A stretch of 19,183 bases of DNA. Source: Gaiellasilicea sp046594445 (lineage in GTDB: Bacteria > Actinomycetota > Thermoleophilia > Gaiellales > Gaiellaceae). The position numbers and the translations under genes were made by a program. Position 1 is the first letter of the stretch; every line of letters begins with the position of its first letter. Below, piece by piece: positions 1 to 11,881 of the stretch. A model generated the notes under the pieces. It searched no databases, had not been told where the DNA came from, and saw only the letters and a list, made by a program, of their open reading frames with translations. The DNA is taken from positions 1 to 19,183 of the forward strand of contig JBKJSM010000051.1 of the NCBI GenBank assembly GCA_046594445.1. Direction: 5' to 3'.

Positions 1-243
1 GCGAGCGGGCGCTCGCGCCTGGTGGCCGAGGTCGAGCGGCTCTACCGGCGCTCGGAGCGCTACAACCGAATCGTGCTCTCGACAGCGCAGCGGTTCCAGG
101 AGTCGCTCGGCCGCTACTCGTCCTTCTTCGCGAGCTGCCTGGCAAACGACGGCCCGGCGGCCGAGCGCGGCGTCCAGGACAGCCTGCGCTGGGCGGTCGA
201 CAGCGTCGCCGTCGGGCTGCCCTCGGAAGCGGAGTTCTCGTGA
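1..243 (+). CDS. C-terminal fragment of an unrecognised protein
   Basis: The reading frame is open from the first base of the window and ends at TGA 241-243, so only the last 80 residues are visible. I do not recognise the family. The visible part looks mainly helical and charged (residues such as VERLYRRSERYNR and RFQESLGRY), with no membrane segment or catalytic motif I can name. An in-frame GTG at 22 is available but lacks a convincing ribosome binding site, so I treat the gene as starting upstream of the window. Its stop overlaps the next start (GTGA, 4 nt), which places it in the same transcript as the downstream oxidase genes and suggests translational coupling. Confidence 0.6.
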   Translation, partial: ASGRSRLVAEVERLYRRSERYNRIVLSTAQRFQESLGRYSSFFASCLANDGPAAERGVQDSLRWAVDSVAVGLPSEAEFS

Positions 244-1622
244 AGGACGCGCTCGTCGAGGCGCTCGGCGAGGGCGCCCGCGTCTCCGACGGCGAGTCCG
301 AGCGCGACCTGCACTCGGAGGACATCAGCTTCCACCGCCCGCAGCGCCCCGACCTCGTCGTCTACCCCAGCTCCACCGACGACGTCTCCCGGGTGCTCGC
401 GTTCGCGAACGAGCGACGGATCGCGGTGACCCCGTTCGGCGCCGGGTCGAGCCTCGAGGGCCACGTGATCCCGACGCAGGGCGGGATCAGCCTCGACCTC
501 TCGCGGCTGGATCGCGTGGTCGAGATCGCGCCCGGCGATCTCGCTGCGACGGTCCAGGCCGGCGTGACCCGGAGCGCGCTCGCGCGGGCGGCCGGCGAGC
601 ACGGCCTCTTCTTCCCGGTCGATCCCGGCGCGGACGCGACGCTCGGCGGCATGGCCGCGACGAACGCGGCCGGGACGACCACGATCCGCTACGGAAAGAT
701 GCGCGCAAACGTGCTCGCGCTCGAAGCCGTCCTACCCGACGGCACGGTCGTCCGCACGGGGAGCCGAGCCCGGAAGTCCTCAGCCGGTTACGACCTGACC
801 TCGCTGCTTGTCGGCTCGGAGGGAACGCTTGCCGTGATCACGGAGCTGCGCGTCCGGCTCTACGGGATCCCGGAGCACGCGGTTGCGCTTCGGATCTCCT
901 TCGAGTCGATCGACGCCGCCTGCAACACGGCTGCAGCGGTCGTCGCAGCGGGCTCCGCTGTCTCTCGGCTGGAGCTGCTCGACGCGTGGACGCTGGGCGC
1001 GATCAACGCCTACCGCGGCACCGCTTACCCGGAAGGACCGTGCCTGCTCGTCGAGGCCGAGGGTACGGCGGCGACGGTCGAGGCCGATCTCGACCTCGTG
1101 CGCGAGCTGGCGCAAGCAGAAGGCGCGACCGAGATCGTCGAGGAGCGCGATGCCGCCGGACGCGCGGGACTCTGGGCCGCGCGGCACGACGCCGCCTACG
1201 CCGCGGCCGCGGCCTCACCCGGCCGCCACGAGCGGACGACCGACACCTGCGTTCCCGTCTCCGAGCTCCCCGGCGCCGTCGCCTTTGCGCGGGCCGAGAT
1301 CGGGCGAGTCGGGCTCAGCGCCGCGATTCTCGGGCACGCCGGCGACGGCAACCTCCACGTCAGCCTTCAGGTCGACCCCGGCGATCCGGTCGAGACCGCG
1401 CTCGCGGACGAGCTCTTCGAGAGCCTCGTCACAGACGCGCTCGCCCGCGGCGGCACCTGCACCGGCGAGCACGGCATCGGCCTGGGCAAGCTCGCGGCGC
1501 TCGAGCTCGAGCACGGCGACCTCGTGCCGCTGATGCGGGGGATCAAGCGCGTCTTCGATCCGAACGGGATCATGAATCCCGGCAAGGTGTTCACCTACGA
1601 GAGGAGCGTTGATGCCGGATAA
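240..1622 (+). CDS. FAD-linked 2-hydroxyacid oxidase, GlcD / D-lactate dehydrogenase type
   Basis: This 460-residue protein has the full length of the GlcD/DLD flavoprotein family, which oxidises 2-hydroxy acids such as D-lactate or glycolate to 2-keto acids. The N-terminal half is the FAD-binding (PCMH) domain, with VVYPSSTDDV near residue 40, the PFGAGSSLEGH glycine-rich loop, DPGADATLGGMAATNA, and GSEGTLAVIT near 200. The C-terminal FAD-oxidase domain carries TTDTCVPVSELP, GHAGDGNLH (about 365-373) and TGEHGIG (about 408). The TTDxCVPVS segment resembles cytochrome-type D-lactate dehydrogenases more than the second oxidase gene here does. The GTG start overlaps the previous stop by 4 nt, and the stop lies 11 nt inside the next gene. 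Substrate cannot be fixed from sequence. No GlcE or GlcF partner (Fe-S subunit) is adjacent, so the electron acceptor is unknown. Confidence 0.9.
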   Translation: MKDALVEALGEGARVSDGESERDLHSEDISFHRPQRPDLVVYPSSTDDVSRVLAFANERRIAVTPFGAGSSLEGHVIPTQGGISLDLSRLDRVVEIAPGDLAATVQAGVTRSALARAAGEHGLFFPVDPGADATLGGMAATNAAGTTTIRYGKMRANVLALEAVLPDGTVVRTGSRARKSSAGYDLTSLLVGSEGTLAVITELRVRLYGIPEHAVALRISFESIDAACNTAAAVVAAGSAVSRLELLDAWTLGAINAYRGTAYPEGPCLLVEAEGTAATVEADLDLVRELAQAEGATEIVEERDAAGRAGLWAARHDAAYAAAAASPGRHERTTDTCVPVSELPGAVAFARAEIGRVGLSAAILGHAGDGNLHVSLQVDPGDPVETALADELFESLVTDALARGGTCTGEHGIGLGKLAALELEHGDLVPLMRGIKRVFDPNGIMNPGKVFTYERSVDAG

Positions 1623-2271
1623 CGGCCTGCCGTTCGCACGACCGGGCAAGATCGTCTGCGTCGGCCTGAACTACCGCGACCACGCCATGGAGTCGGGGAT
1701 GGAGATCCCCACGTGGCCGCTGCTCTTCGCCAAGTGGCCGAGCTCGTTGATCGGCCCCGGCGAGCCGATCGTGCTCCCCGCGCAGGCGAAGGAGGTCGAC
1801 TACGAGGCCGAGCTCGGCGTCGTGATCGGGAAGCGCGCCCGTCGCGTGCCGGTCGCCGACGCGCTCGACCACGTCGCCGGCTACTGCTGCGCCAACGAGG
1901 TGAGCGCGCGCGACATCCAGTTCGCCGACGGCCAGTGGACGCGCGGCAAGTCGTTCGACACCTTTGGCCCCGTCGGGCCGATGGTGCCCGCCGAGCAAGT
2001 CCCCGACCCGCAGGCCTTGCGGATCCGCTGCGTGCTGAACGGCGAGACCGTTCAGGACTCTTCGACCGCGCAGATGATCTTCACGGTTGCGGAAGTGATC
2101 GCCTTCGTCAGCGACGGGATCACGCTCGAGCCGGGCGACCTGATCCTGACGGGGACGCCCGCGGGCGTCGGCTTCGGACGCAAGCCGCCCGTCTACCTCG
2201 CGGACGGAGACGAGGTGACGATCGAGATCGACAAGGTCGGGTCGCTGACGAACCCCGTGCGATCCGCGTGA
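1612..2271 (+). CDS. Fumarylacetoacetate hydrolase (FAH) family protein
   Basis: This 219-residue protein is the single-domain size of bacterial FAH-family enzymes (acylpyruvate hydrolases, oxaloacetate decarboxylases, 2-hydroxyhepta-2,4-diene-1,7-dioate isomerases), which use a divalent metal to cleave or rearrange beta-diketo or enol acids. The start of the domain (CVGLNYRDHAME), the metal ligands in DYEAELG (E65, E67) and SARD (D101), the lysine of RGKSFDTFGP (K113) and the C-terminal LTGTPAGVGFG are all present, so it should be active. I chose ATG 1612, with GAGGAG 5 nt upstream, over the adjacent TTG at 1609. It overlaps the preceding oxidase by 11 nt and the next one by 4 nt. Being sandwiched between two hydroxyacid oxidases suggests it processes their keto-acid product, but this is inference from context. 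Confidence 0.9.
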   Translation: MPDNGLPFARPGKIVCVGLNYRDHAMESGMEIPTWPLLFAKWPSSLIGPGEPIVLPAQAKEVDYEAELGVVIGKRARRVPVADALDHVAGYCCANEVSARDIQFADGQWTRGKSFDTFGPVGPMVPAEQVPDPQALRIRCVLNGETVQDSSTAQMIFTVAEVIAFVSDGITLEPGDLILTGTPAGVGFGRKPPVYLADGDEVTIEIDKVGSLTNPVRSA

Positions 2272-3623
2272 CGCTCGCCGGCGAGCTGCGCTCGCGGTTC
2301 GGCGAAGAGCTGGTGCTGGACGACGTGCCGCAGCTCTACCTGCAGGACGCGACCGAGGCGCGCGGGCTTCGCGGCCACGCCGACGCCGTCGTGCTCCCGC
2401 GGACCGCGGCTGAGGTGGCCGAGGTGGTCACGTGGTGCTACGAGCACGACGCGCCAATCACGCCGCGTGGCGGCGGCACCGGCTTCGCGGGCGGCGCGGT
2501 ACCGCTCGGCGGCGTCGTGCTCGGGCTCGAGCGGCTGCGAAGCGTCCGCTCGATCGACCCGCTGCTCTGGCGGATGGAGGTCGAGGCTGGCGTGACCACC
2601 GCCGACGTGCGCAGGCTCGCCCGCGAGAACGGCCTGCTCTTCCCGCCCGACCCGGGCGCCGCCGAGCAGTCGCAGATCGGCGGCAACGTCGCAACGAACG
2701 CCGGCGGGCCGCACGCGTTCAAGTACGGCGTCACAGGCGACTGGGTCACCGGCGTCGAGGCGGTCGTCGCCCCCGGCGAGCTCGTCACGGTCGGCGGCGC
2801 GATCCGAAAGGACGTCGCCGGCTACGACCTCAAGAGCCTGCTGATCGGGTCCGAGGGGACGCTCGGGGTCGTCACCTCCGTCTGGCTGAATCTCGCCCCC
2901 GCGCCGGAGGCGGTCGCGCCCGTCGTCTCGCTGCACGCGGGCACCGCCGAAGGCTGCGAGGCGCTCGCGCGCGTGATCGGCAGCGGGCTGCCGGTCGCGG
3001 CGCTCGAGTACCTCGACGCCGAGACGGTGCACCGCTCGGCCAACTCCTTCCCGGTCCCGCTCGGCGCGGGCTTCCTGGTGCTGACGGAGGTCGACGGCTC
3101 GGCGGAGGAGGTCGCGCGCCTGCGCGAGGCCGTGCTGGAGGCCGTCGGCGAGGACGCCCTCTCCGTGTGGGCGCCGGACAGTGCCGCCGAGATCGCTGCC
3201 CTCTGGCGCTGGCGCGACGGCGTCTCGCTCGCCGTCCAGGTGGAGCGGGGCGGCAAGGTGAGCGAGGACATCGTCGTCCCGTTCGACCGCCTGGCCGAGG
3301 CGATCGAGGAGACGCTCGCGATCGGCGCGCGCAACGGCCTCGCCGCCTGCAGCTGGGGGCATGCCGGCGACGGGAACCTGCATTCGACCTTCATGATCGA
3401 CCCGGGCGACGAGGCAGAGCTGCATCGCGCCGAGACGGCCGCTGAAGAGCTGTTCGACCTCGCAGTCCGCCTGGGCGGGAGCATCTCCGGCGAACACGGG
3501 CTCGGGCTCGTCAAGGGCGGTCAGCTCGAGCGGCAGTGGAGCCCGGCTGCGTTCGCGCTGCACGAGTCGATCAAGTCCGTGTTCGACCCCAAGGGGTTGC
3601 TGAACCCCGGCAAGAAGCGCTGA
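2268..3623 (+). CDS. glcD: FAD-linked oxidase, glycolate oxidase subunit GlcD-like
   Basis: This is a second, diverged GlcD-family flavoprotein of 451 residues, full length for the family. The FAD-binding domain shows RGGGTGFAGGAVP (about 66-78), PPDPGAAEQSQIGGNVATNAGG, DVAGYDLKSLLIGSEGTLGVVT (about 184-205), and the C-terminal domain GHAGDGNLHSTF and SGEHGLGLVK. The GGNVATNAGG and GYDLKSLLIGSEGTLG wording is typical of GlcD of glycolate oxidase, unlike the D-lactate-dehydrogenase-like copy upstream. Start GTG 2268 overlaps the FAH stop as GTGA. Glycolate oxidase normally also needs GlcE and the Fe-S subunit GlcF, and neither is here, so it either works alone, pairs with the upstream oxidase or uses a subunit encoded elsewhere. 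Confidence 0.9.
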   Translation: MTLAGELRSRFGEELVLDDVPQLYLQDATEARGLRGHADAVVLPRTAAEVAEVVTWCYEHDAPITPRGGGTGFAGGAVPLGGVVLGLERLRSVRSIDPLLWRMEVEAGVTTADVRRLARENGLLFPPDPGAAEQSQIGGNVATNAGGPHAFKYGVTGDWVTGVEAVVAPGELVTVGGAIRKDVAGYDLKSLLIGSEGTLGVVTSVWLNLAPAPEAVAPVVSLHAGTAEGCEALARVIGSGLPVAALEYLDAETVHRSANSFPVPLGAGFLVLTEVDGSAEEVARLREAVLEAVGEDALSVWAPDSAAEIAALWRWRDGVSLAVQVERGGKVSEDIVVPFDRLAEAIEETLAIGARNGLAACSWGHAGDGNLHSTFMIDPGDEAELHRAETAAEELFDLAVRLGGSISGEHGLGLVKGGQLERQWSPAAFALHESIKSVFDPKGLLNPGKKR

Positions 3624-4501
3624 TCCCCGCGAGCTCGCGTCGTCGGGGGCAGCTGTACATCGCCGCGGCGGCCGTGGCGTGGTCCACCGCGGGCGGCCTG
3701 CAGCGGGAGCTCTCCGTCGGGGTTACGACCCAGGTCGCGGGCCGGGCGCTCTTCGCCTTCCTCGCGCTCGCCGTCCTCGTCTCCGTGCGGTACCGGGGCA
3801 GGACGATCGCGGCGTTCCGCGGCATGGGGATCGCCGGCCTCGGCGTCGCTGTCTGTACCGCGGTCGCGTCGGGCACCTTCATCGTCGCGCTGAACCATGC
3901 GACCGTCGCGAACGTCCTTTTCATCCAGGCGGTGGCGCCGATCGTCGCGGCGCTGCTCGCCTGGATCGCGCTCGGCGAGTCGGTTACCGCCCGGGCGGGA
4001 GTCGCGATGGCGGTCGCGCTGATCGGCGTGGGCCTGATGGTCGGCGGCCCCGGCAGCGGAGGCGTCGTCGGCGTCAGCCTCTCGCTCCTGATGACCGTCG
4101 CCTTCGCAGTCAGCGTTGTGATCACCCGCAGCCGACGCGACATCTCGATGGCGCCTGCGATCTGCCTCTCGCAACTGCTGCTCGTGCTCGTGGTCGGGCC
4201 GTTTGCCCACCCGGCGTCCGTTGGTCAGCACGATCTCCTCTTCCTCGTGCTCCTCGGCGTGGGTCAGATGGGGGTCGGGCTCGTCCTCTTCACGATGGGC
4301 ACCAGGCTGATCGCCGCGTCCGAGGTGGCGCTGATCATCCTGCTCGAGGTCGTCCTGGGACCGTTCTGGGCCTGGGTGGCCGTCTCCGAGACCCCCGCGC
4401 TCATGACGCTCGTCGGCGGCGGCGTGGTGGTCGCCGCAGTGCTCCTGCAGGCGACGGCGAAGCCCACGTTGCGAAATCGGAGGCGGCCATCTACTGTCTG
4501 A
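3620..4501 (+). CDS. EamA/DMT-superfamily 10-TM transporter
   Basis: The protein is about 293 residues with ten hydrophobic helices in two EamA repeats (roughly residues 10-135 and 145-285), the architecture of drug/metabolite exporters such as RhaT/YdcZ-like permeases in the inner membrane. Repeat 1 opens LYIAAAAVAWSTAGG and includes ALNHATVANVLFIQAVAPI and the conserved LGESVTARAGVAMAVALIGVG end. Repeat 2 ends EVALIILLEVVLGPFWAWV. The start is uncertain. The only standard in-frame starts are GTG 3536, which would overlap glcD by 88 nt, and GTG 3676, which would cut into helix 1. CTG 3620 overlaps the glcD stop as CTGA, copying the GTGA junctions upstream, and gives a normal N-terminus, so I prefer it with caution. 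The transported compound is unknown; the operon suggests an organic acid. Confidence 0.8.
   Translation: MIPASSRRRGQLYIAAAAVAWSTAGGLQRELSVGVTTQVAGRALFAFLALAVLVSVRYRGRTIAAFRGMGIAGLGVAVCTAVASGTFIVALNHATVANVLFIQAVAPIVAALLAWIALGESVTARAGVAMAVALIGVGLMVGGPGSGGVVGVSLSLLMTVAFAVSVVITRSRRDISMAPAICLSQLLLVLVVGPFAHPASVGQHDLLFLVLLGVGQMGVGLVLFTMGTRLIAASEVALIILLEVVLGPFWAWVAVSETPALMTLVGGGVVVAAVLLQATAKPTLRNRRRPSTV
4469..4497 (+). promoter_or_regulatory. Candidate thrC promoter inside the 3' end of the transporter gene
   Basis: TTGCGA (4469-4474), a 17-nt spacer and TACTGT (4492-4497) form a reasonable housekeeping-sigma promoter. The predicted start falls about 2-3 nt before GTG 4507, which opens a 22-codon mini-ORF, so the leader would be almost leaderless. 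The geometry parallels the candidate ilv/leu promoter at 12397. Hexamer matching in GC-rich DNA is weak evidence on its own. Confidence 0.4.
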
Positions 4502-4506
4502 GCATC

Positions 4507-4575
4507 GTGAGCGCGCGCATCCTCTTCGTAAGCATTCTTGAGGAGCTCCTTATTTCGCGCGCGCAACTGCGCTAG
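4507..4575 (+). CDS. Possible thrC leader peptide (22 aa mini-ORF)
   Basis: GTG 4507 opens a 22-residue frame ending at TAG 4573-4575. Its middle is Ile/Leu-rich (ILFVSILEELLI) and uses ATT, CTT and GTA codons that are scarce in the neighbouring genes. It sits 9 nt after the candidate -10 box and its stop codon lies inside the 5' arm of a 10-bp inverted repeat (4569-4578), the position expected of an attenuation or translational-coupling leader ORF. There is no threonine in the peptide, so any sensing would be of Ile or Leu. The AT-leaning codons may simply reflect non-coding DNA. I regard it as plausible but unproven. Confidence 0.3.
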   Translation: MSARILFVSILEELLISRAQLR

Positions 4576-4624
4576 TCGAGCTTCCGCACCCGCCTCCCCG
4601 ACTAGCGCGAACCTCCCAGGCGGG
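4569..4624 (+). promoter_or_regulatory. thrC leader RNA with two interleaved perfect stems
   Basis: Element 1 (GCGCTAGTCG, 4569-4578) is perfectly complementary to element 3 (CGACTAGCGC, 4599-4608), and element 2 (CCCGCCT, 4589-4595) to element 4 (AGGCGGG, 4618-4624). Because the order is 1-2-3-4 and the pairs are 1:3 and 2:4, the RNA can form an H-type pseudoknot, or the stems can exclude each other if loops are too tight. A mini-ORF ends inside element 1, and the thrC Shine-Dalgarno (AGGGTG, 4636-4641) follows element 4 by 11 nt. A further GCGCGCGC pair (4511-4518 with 4557-4564) encloses most of the mini-ORF. No U-tract follows, so control would be on translation or Rho access rather than an intrinsic terminator. 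Confidence 0.5.
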
Positions 4625-4650
4625 GACGTGAGAGCAGGGTGAACAGCGCC

Positions 4651-5787
4651 ATGCTCAGCTGCAGGATCTGCGAGTCCACGCATCCGCTCGCGCCGCTCTC
4701 GAGCTGCCCGTCGTGTTCCGGGCCGCTCGACGTCCGCTACGTCTTCGACAGCGGTACGCGCGGCCTGCTGCCGCACGGCACGGAGCTGCCGAGCCCGACC
4801 CCGCTCGTGCCGGCGCCGAGACTCTCTGCGGCGCTCGACATCGACCTTTACCTGAAGCTCGAGACGGCGAGCGCCACGCACTCCTTCAAGGATCGGATGG
4901 CTGCGAGTGCGGTCGCCGCCGCGCAGGCATTCGGGATCCAGACTCTCTTCTGCGCCTCGACCGGCAACCTTGGCGAGGCGGTCGCGGCACGCTGCGCGGG
5001 GGCGGGGCTGGAGGCGGTGATCCTCGGTTTTGCGGTCGCAGACGGCCCCGCACTCCCGGCAGCGAGCTACGGCGCGAGCGTCTTCTCTGTCCGGGGCAGC
5101 TACGAGGACTGCCGCCGCCTCGAGCGCGACCTGGAGCACCTCTTCCCCTGGGGCTTCCTCGAGGGCAATCTGCAGGCCTTCGCGGTCGAGGGGGCGAAGA
5201 CCGTCGCGTACGAGATCGCGGAGCAGCTCGGCGGCGAAGCTCCGGACGCGGTCGTCAGCCCCGTCGGGTCGGGAACGCTCCTCGCGAAGCTCGCCCAGGG
5301 CTTCGTCGAGCTCGAGGCGCTCGGGCTCCTGACGAGCGCGCAGCCACGTCTCCACGGTGCCCAGCCCGGCGGCTGCCCACCGGTTGCGGCGGCCTGGGCG
5401 GACGAACGGCCGCCGTCGAGAGTGACCCCCGAGACGGTCGCGCGCTCGCTCGCGGTCGGGAACCCGAGCTACGGCGAGCTGGCGATCGGCGCGGCGCGGA
5501 TGACCGGCGGCTCGATCACCTCCGTCCCGGAGGACTCGATCCAGTCGAGCACCGAGCTGCTCGCGGAGAACTCGGGCGTGCTGGCCGATCCGGCCGCCGG
5601 GGTCGCGTTCGGCGCGCTACTCGAGCTCGTTCGCACCGGCGCAATCGAGGCGGGCGAGCGCGTCGTGCTCGTCGTGACCGGCAGCGGCATGAAGCCGCAG
5701 CGCCACGACGCCCAGTACCAGGCGCTCCAGATCGACGCGGACGCGGACGACTTCATGGGCGTACTCGGTCTCAGCCGGGACTCGTAG
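4651..5787 (+). CDS. thrC: Threonine synthase
   Basis: This 378-residue PLP enzyme converts O-phosphohomoserine to threonine, the last step of the branch fed by the hom gene at the end of the window. The N-terminus carries a zinc-ribbon-like pair, CxxC at C4/C7 and CPSC at C19/C22, followed by GPLDVRY, as in archaeal and actinobacterial threonine synthases. The PLP-binding lysine is K80 in ATHSFKDRM, STGNLGEAVAA forms the phosphate and substrate loop, VSPVGSGTLL binds PLP phosphate, and VTGSGMKP closes the fold. I chose ATG 4651 with AGGGTG 9 nt upstream; GTG 4639 would add MNSA. The gene has its own structured leader, and it converges on gltD with a 17-bp overlap. A different beta-replacement activity of the same fold cannot be excluded. 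Confidence 0.88.
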   Translation: MLSCRICESTHPLAPLSSCPSCSGPLDVRYVFDSGTRGLLPHGTELPSPTPLVPAPRLSAALDIDLYLKLETASATHSFKDRMAASAVAAAQAFGIQTLFCASTGNLGEAVAARCAGAGLEAVILGFAVADGPALPAASYGASVFSVRGSYEDCRRLERDLEHLFPWGFLEGNLQAFAVEGAKTVAYEIAEQLGGEAPDAVVSPVGSGTLLAKLAQGFVELEALGLLTSAQPRLHGAQPGGCPPVAAAWADERPPSRVTPETVARSLAVGNPSYGELAIGAARMTGGSITSVPEDSIQSSTELLAENSGVLADPAAGVAFGALLELVRTGAIEAGERVVLVVTGSGMKPQRHDAQYQALQIDADADDFMGVLGLSRDS

Positions 5788-7239
5788 CAGCCGCTCGGTT
5801 CCGAGCCTCTTCCCTCGCGCCGAGCCAGCGGTCGACGACAGCCGCGCACCGGCGACCCTCGGCGATCGCCCACACAATCAGGGACTGCCCGCGGCGAGCG
5901 TCTCCCGCGGCAAAGACGCCCTCGGCGCCCGTCTCGTACACCGGCGCGCGTGCGTTCCCGCGCTCGTCGGCCTCGACGCCGAACGCATCGAGCACGCGAG
6001 CGTCCGGCCCGACGAAGCCCATAGCCAGCAGGACAAGGTCGGCAGACCGCACCTCTTCTGTGCCCGGGATGAGGTCGAAGGGCGGCGCACCGCCGTTCTC
6101 CGTCCAGTGGATTCGCTCGACGCGGCCGTTGCTCCCGGAGAGGACGGTCGTCGAAACGGCGAAGTCGCGCTCGCCGCCCTCCTTGAGCGCGTAGGACGTG
6201 CGGAGCTTCATCGGCCAGCTCGGCCACGGGGTCAGGTCGTCGGGCCGCCGCGCGGGCGGCTCGCCGACGAGTTCGATCTGCGTCACCGACGCAGCGCCCT
6301 CGCGGTGCGCGTTTGCGACGCAGTCGGCGCCCGTGTCGCCGCCGCCGATCACGATCACGTGCTTCCCTGCCGCCGTGATCACGTTCACCGGCGCCGGCGG
6401 CGCGCCCGCGACCTGCGGCCCGAGCTCGCGCGCCACCCACCGGTTGCGCTGGTACAGGTACTCCATCGCGAAGTGCACGCCGTCGAGCTCGCGGCCGGGC
6501 ACGGGCAGGTCGCACGGAACGCGGGAGCCGACGGCGAGGACGACCGCGTCGTGCCGCTCGCGCAACTCCTCCGCGTCCACGTCGACGCCGACGTCGACGC
6601 CGTAGCGGAACGCGACGCCCTCCGCTTCCAGCTGCTGCAGCCGCCGTTCGACGAGCCACTTCTCGATCTTGAAGTCGGGCACGCCGAAGCGCACCAGGCC
6701 TCCGCCCGCCTCGTCACGCTCGTAGACGGTGACCGCATGGCCGGCGCGCGCCAGCTGCTGTGCGCAGGCCAGCCCGGCAGGCCCCGCACCGACCACGCCC
6801 ACGCTCCGACCGGTGCTCGCGTGGGTGGGTTGCGGGACGACCCAGCCTTCGTCCCAGGCGCGATTCACGATCGCAATCTCGATCTGCTTGATCGTCACGG
6901 CGTTGCCCTCGTTGATCTCGAGGACGCAGGCGGCCTCGCACGGTGCCGGGCAGAGGCGCCCGGTGAACTCCGGAAAGTTGTTCGTCCGGTGCAGCTGCTC
7001 GATCGCCTCGCGCCAGCGGTCGCGGTAGACGAGGTCGTTCCACTCGGGGATAAGGTTGCCGAGCGGGCAGCCGCTATGGCAGAACGGGACGCCGCACTCC
7101 ATGCAGCGCGCGCCCTGCTCCTGGAGCACCGGCAGCTCGACCGTGCCCATGAACTCGCGGAAGTCGCCGACGCGCTCGCGCGGGTCGCGCTCCGGCTGCT
7201 CGACGCGGCCGTACTTGAGGAAGCCGCCCAGTTTTCCCA

Positions 7240-7240
<1 letters not shown>
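5771..7240 (-). CDS. gltD: Glutamate synthase small (beta) subunit
   Basis: This 489-residue protein is the NADPH-oxidising, FAD- and Fe-S-containing partner of GltB and passes electrons to the large subunit for reductive transfer of the glutamine amide to 2-oxoglutarate. The N-terminus has the two cysteine groups for [4Fe-4S] clusters: C46, C49, C54, C58 (CMECGVPFCHSGCP) and C97, C101, C105 (CPAPCEAAC). GAGPAG (151-156) binds FAD, a second dinucleotide fold has VIGGGDTGADC near 310, and GVFAAGDARRGQSLIVWAIAEG near the C-terminus closes the FAD site. The GTG start shares one base with the gltB stop (TAGTG), so translation is coupled. The C-terminal codons overlap the end of thrC on the opposite strand. 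Confidence 0.95.
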
Positions 7241-11730
<4,490 letters not shown>

Positions 11731-11742
11731 ACTGTCACTGTC

Positions 11743-11784
11743 CCTCTCGCCTGAGTGATGTGCGCTGACCGGGGAGGCGAGAGG
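11743..11784 (-). promoter_or_regulatory. Hairpin holding the gltB Shine-Dalgarno
   Basis: A 10-bp perfect inverted repeat (CCTCTCGCCT with AGGCGAGAGG, 22-nt loop) lies just upstream of gltB. In the mRNA the 3' arm contains GAGAGG, the only purine-rich ribosome binding site before ATG 11730. Pairing would therefore hide the site and repress GltB synthesis. There is no run of U after the hairpin, so it is not an intrinsic terminator. Confidence 0.55.
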
Positions 11785-11873
11785 AGCGGGTAGCCGGCTA
11801 GCGCGATCTCGGGCGCGAGAAGTGGGCGGCCTTGACCGGCGGAATCGGACCTGCGGCTACGAGCGGTCGCTCC
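11783..11873 (-). promoter_or_regulatory. Structured 5' UTR domain of gltBD, possible cis-regulatory RNA
   Basis: On the transcribed strand GGAGCG (11873-11868) pairs with CGCTCC (11788-11783). Just inside, GTAGCCG (11860-11854) pairs with CGGCTAC (11796-11790), leaving a 7-nt/1-nt internal loop. The roughly 57 nt enclosed hold smaller hairpins such as CTCG-CGCC-CGAG. The outer stem begins about 4 nt after the predicted transcription start, and its 3' strand overlaps by 2 nt the arm of the Shine-Dalgarno hairpin, so the two helices abut or compete. That is riboswitch-like architecture. I could not match it to a known class. Confidence 0.45.
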
Positions 11874-11881
11874 ATCGCTTT

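Noticed and set aside
4541..4550. AGGAGCTCCT palindrome in the thrC leader
   Set aside because: Self-pairing would leave only a 3-bp stem; it resembles a Shine-Dalgarno, but no suitably spaced start codon with a sensible frame follows it.
11731..11760. Glycine-riboswitch-like words (CTCAGGC followed by GGGACAG) in the gltB leader RNA
   Set aside because: The upstream glycine-riboswitch core (GCCGAAGG-type segment and its P3 helix) is not present, and the words fall inside the 10-bp Shine-Dalgarno hairpin.
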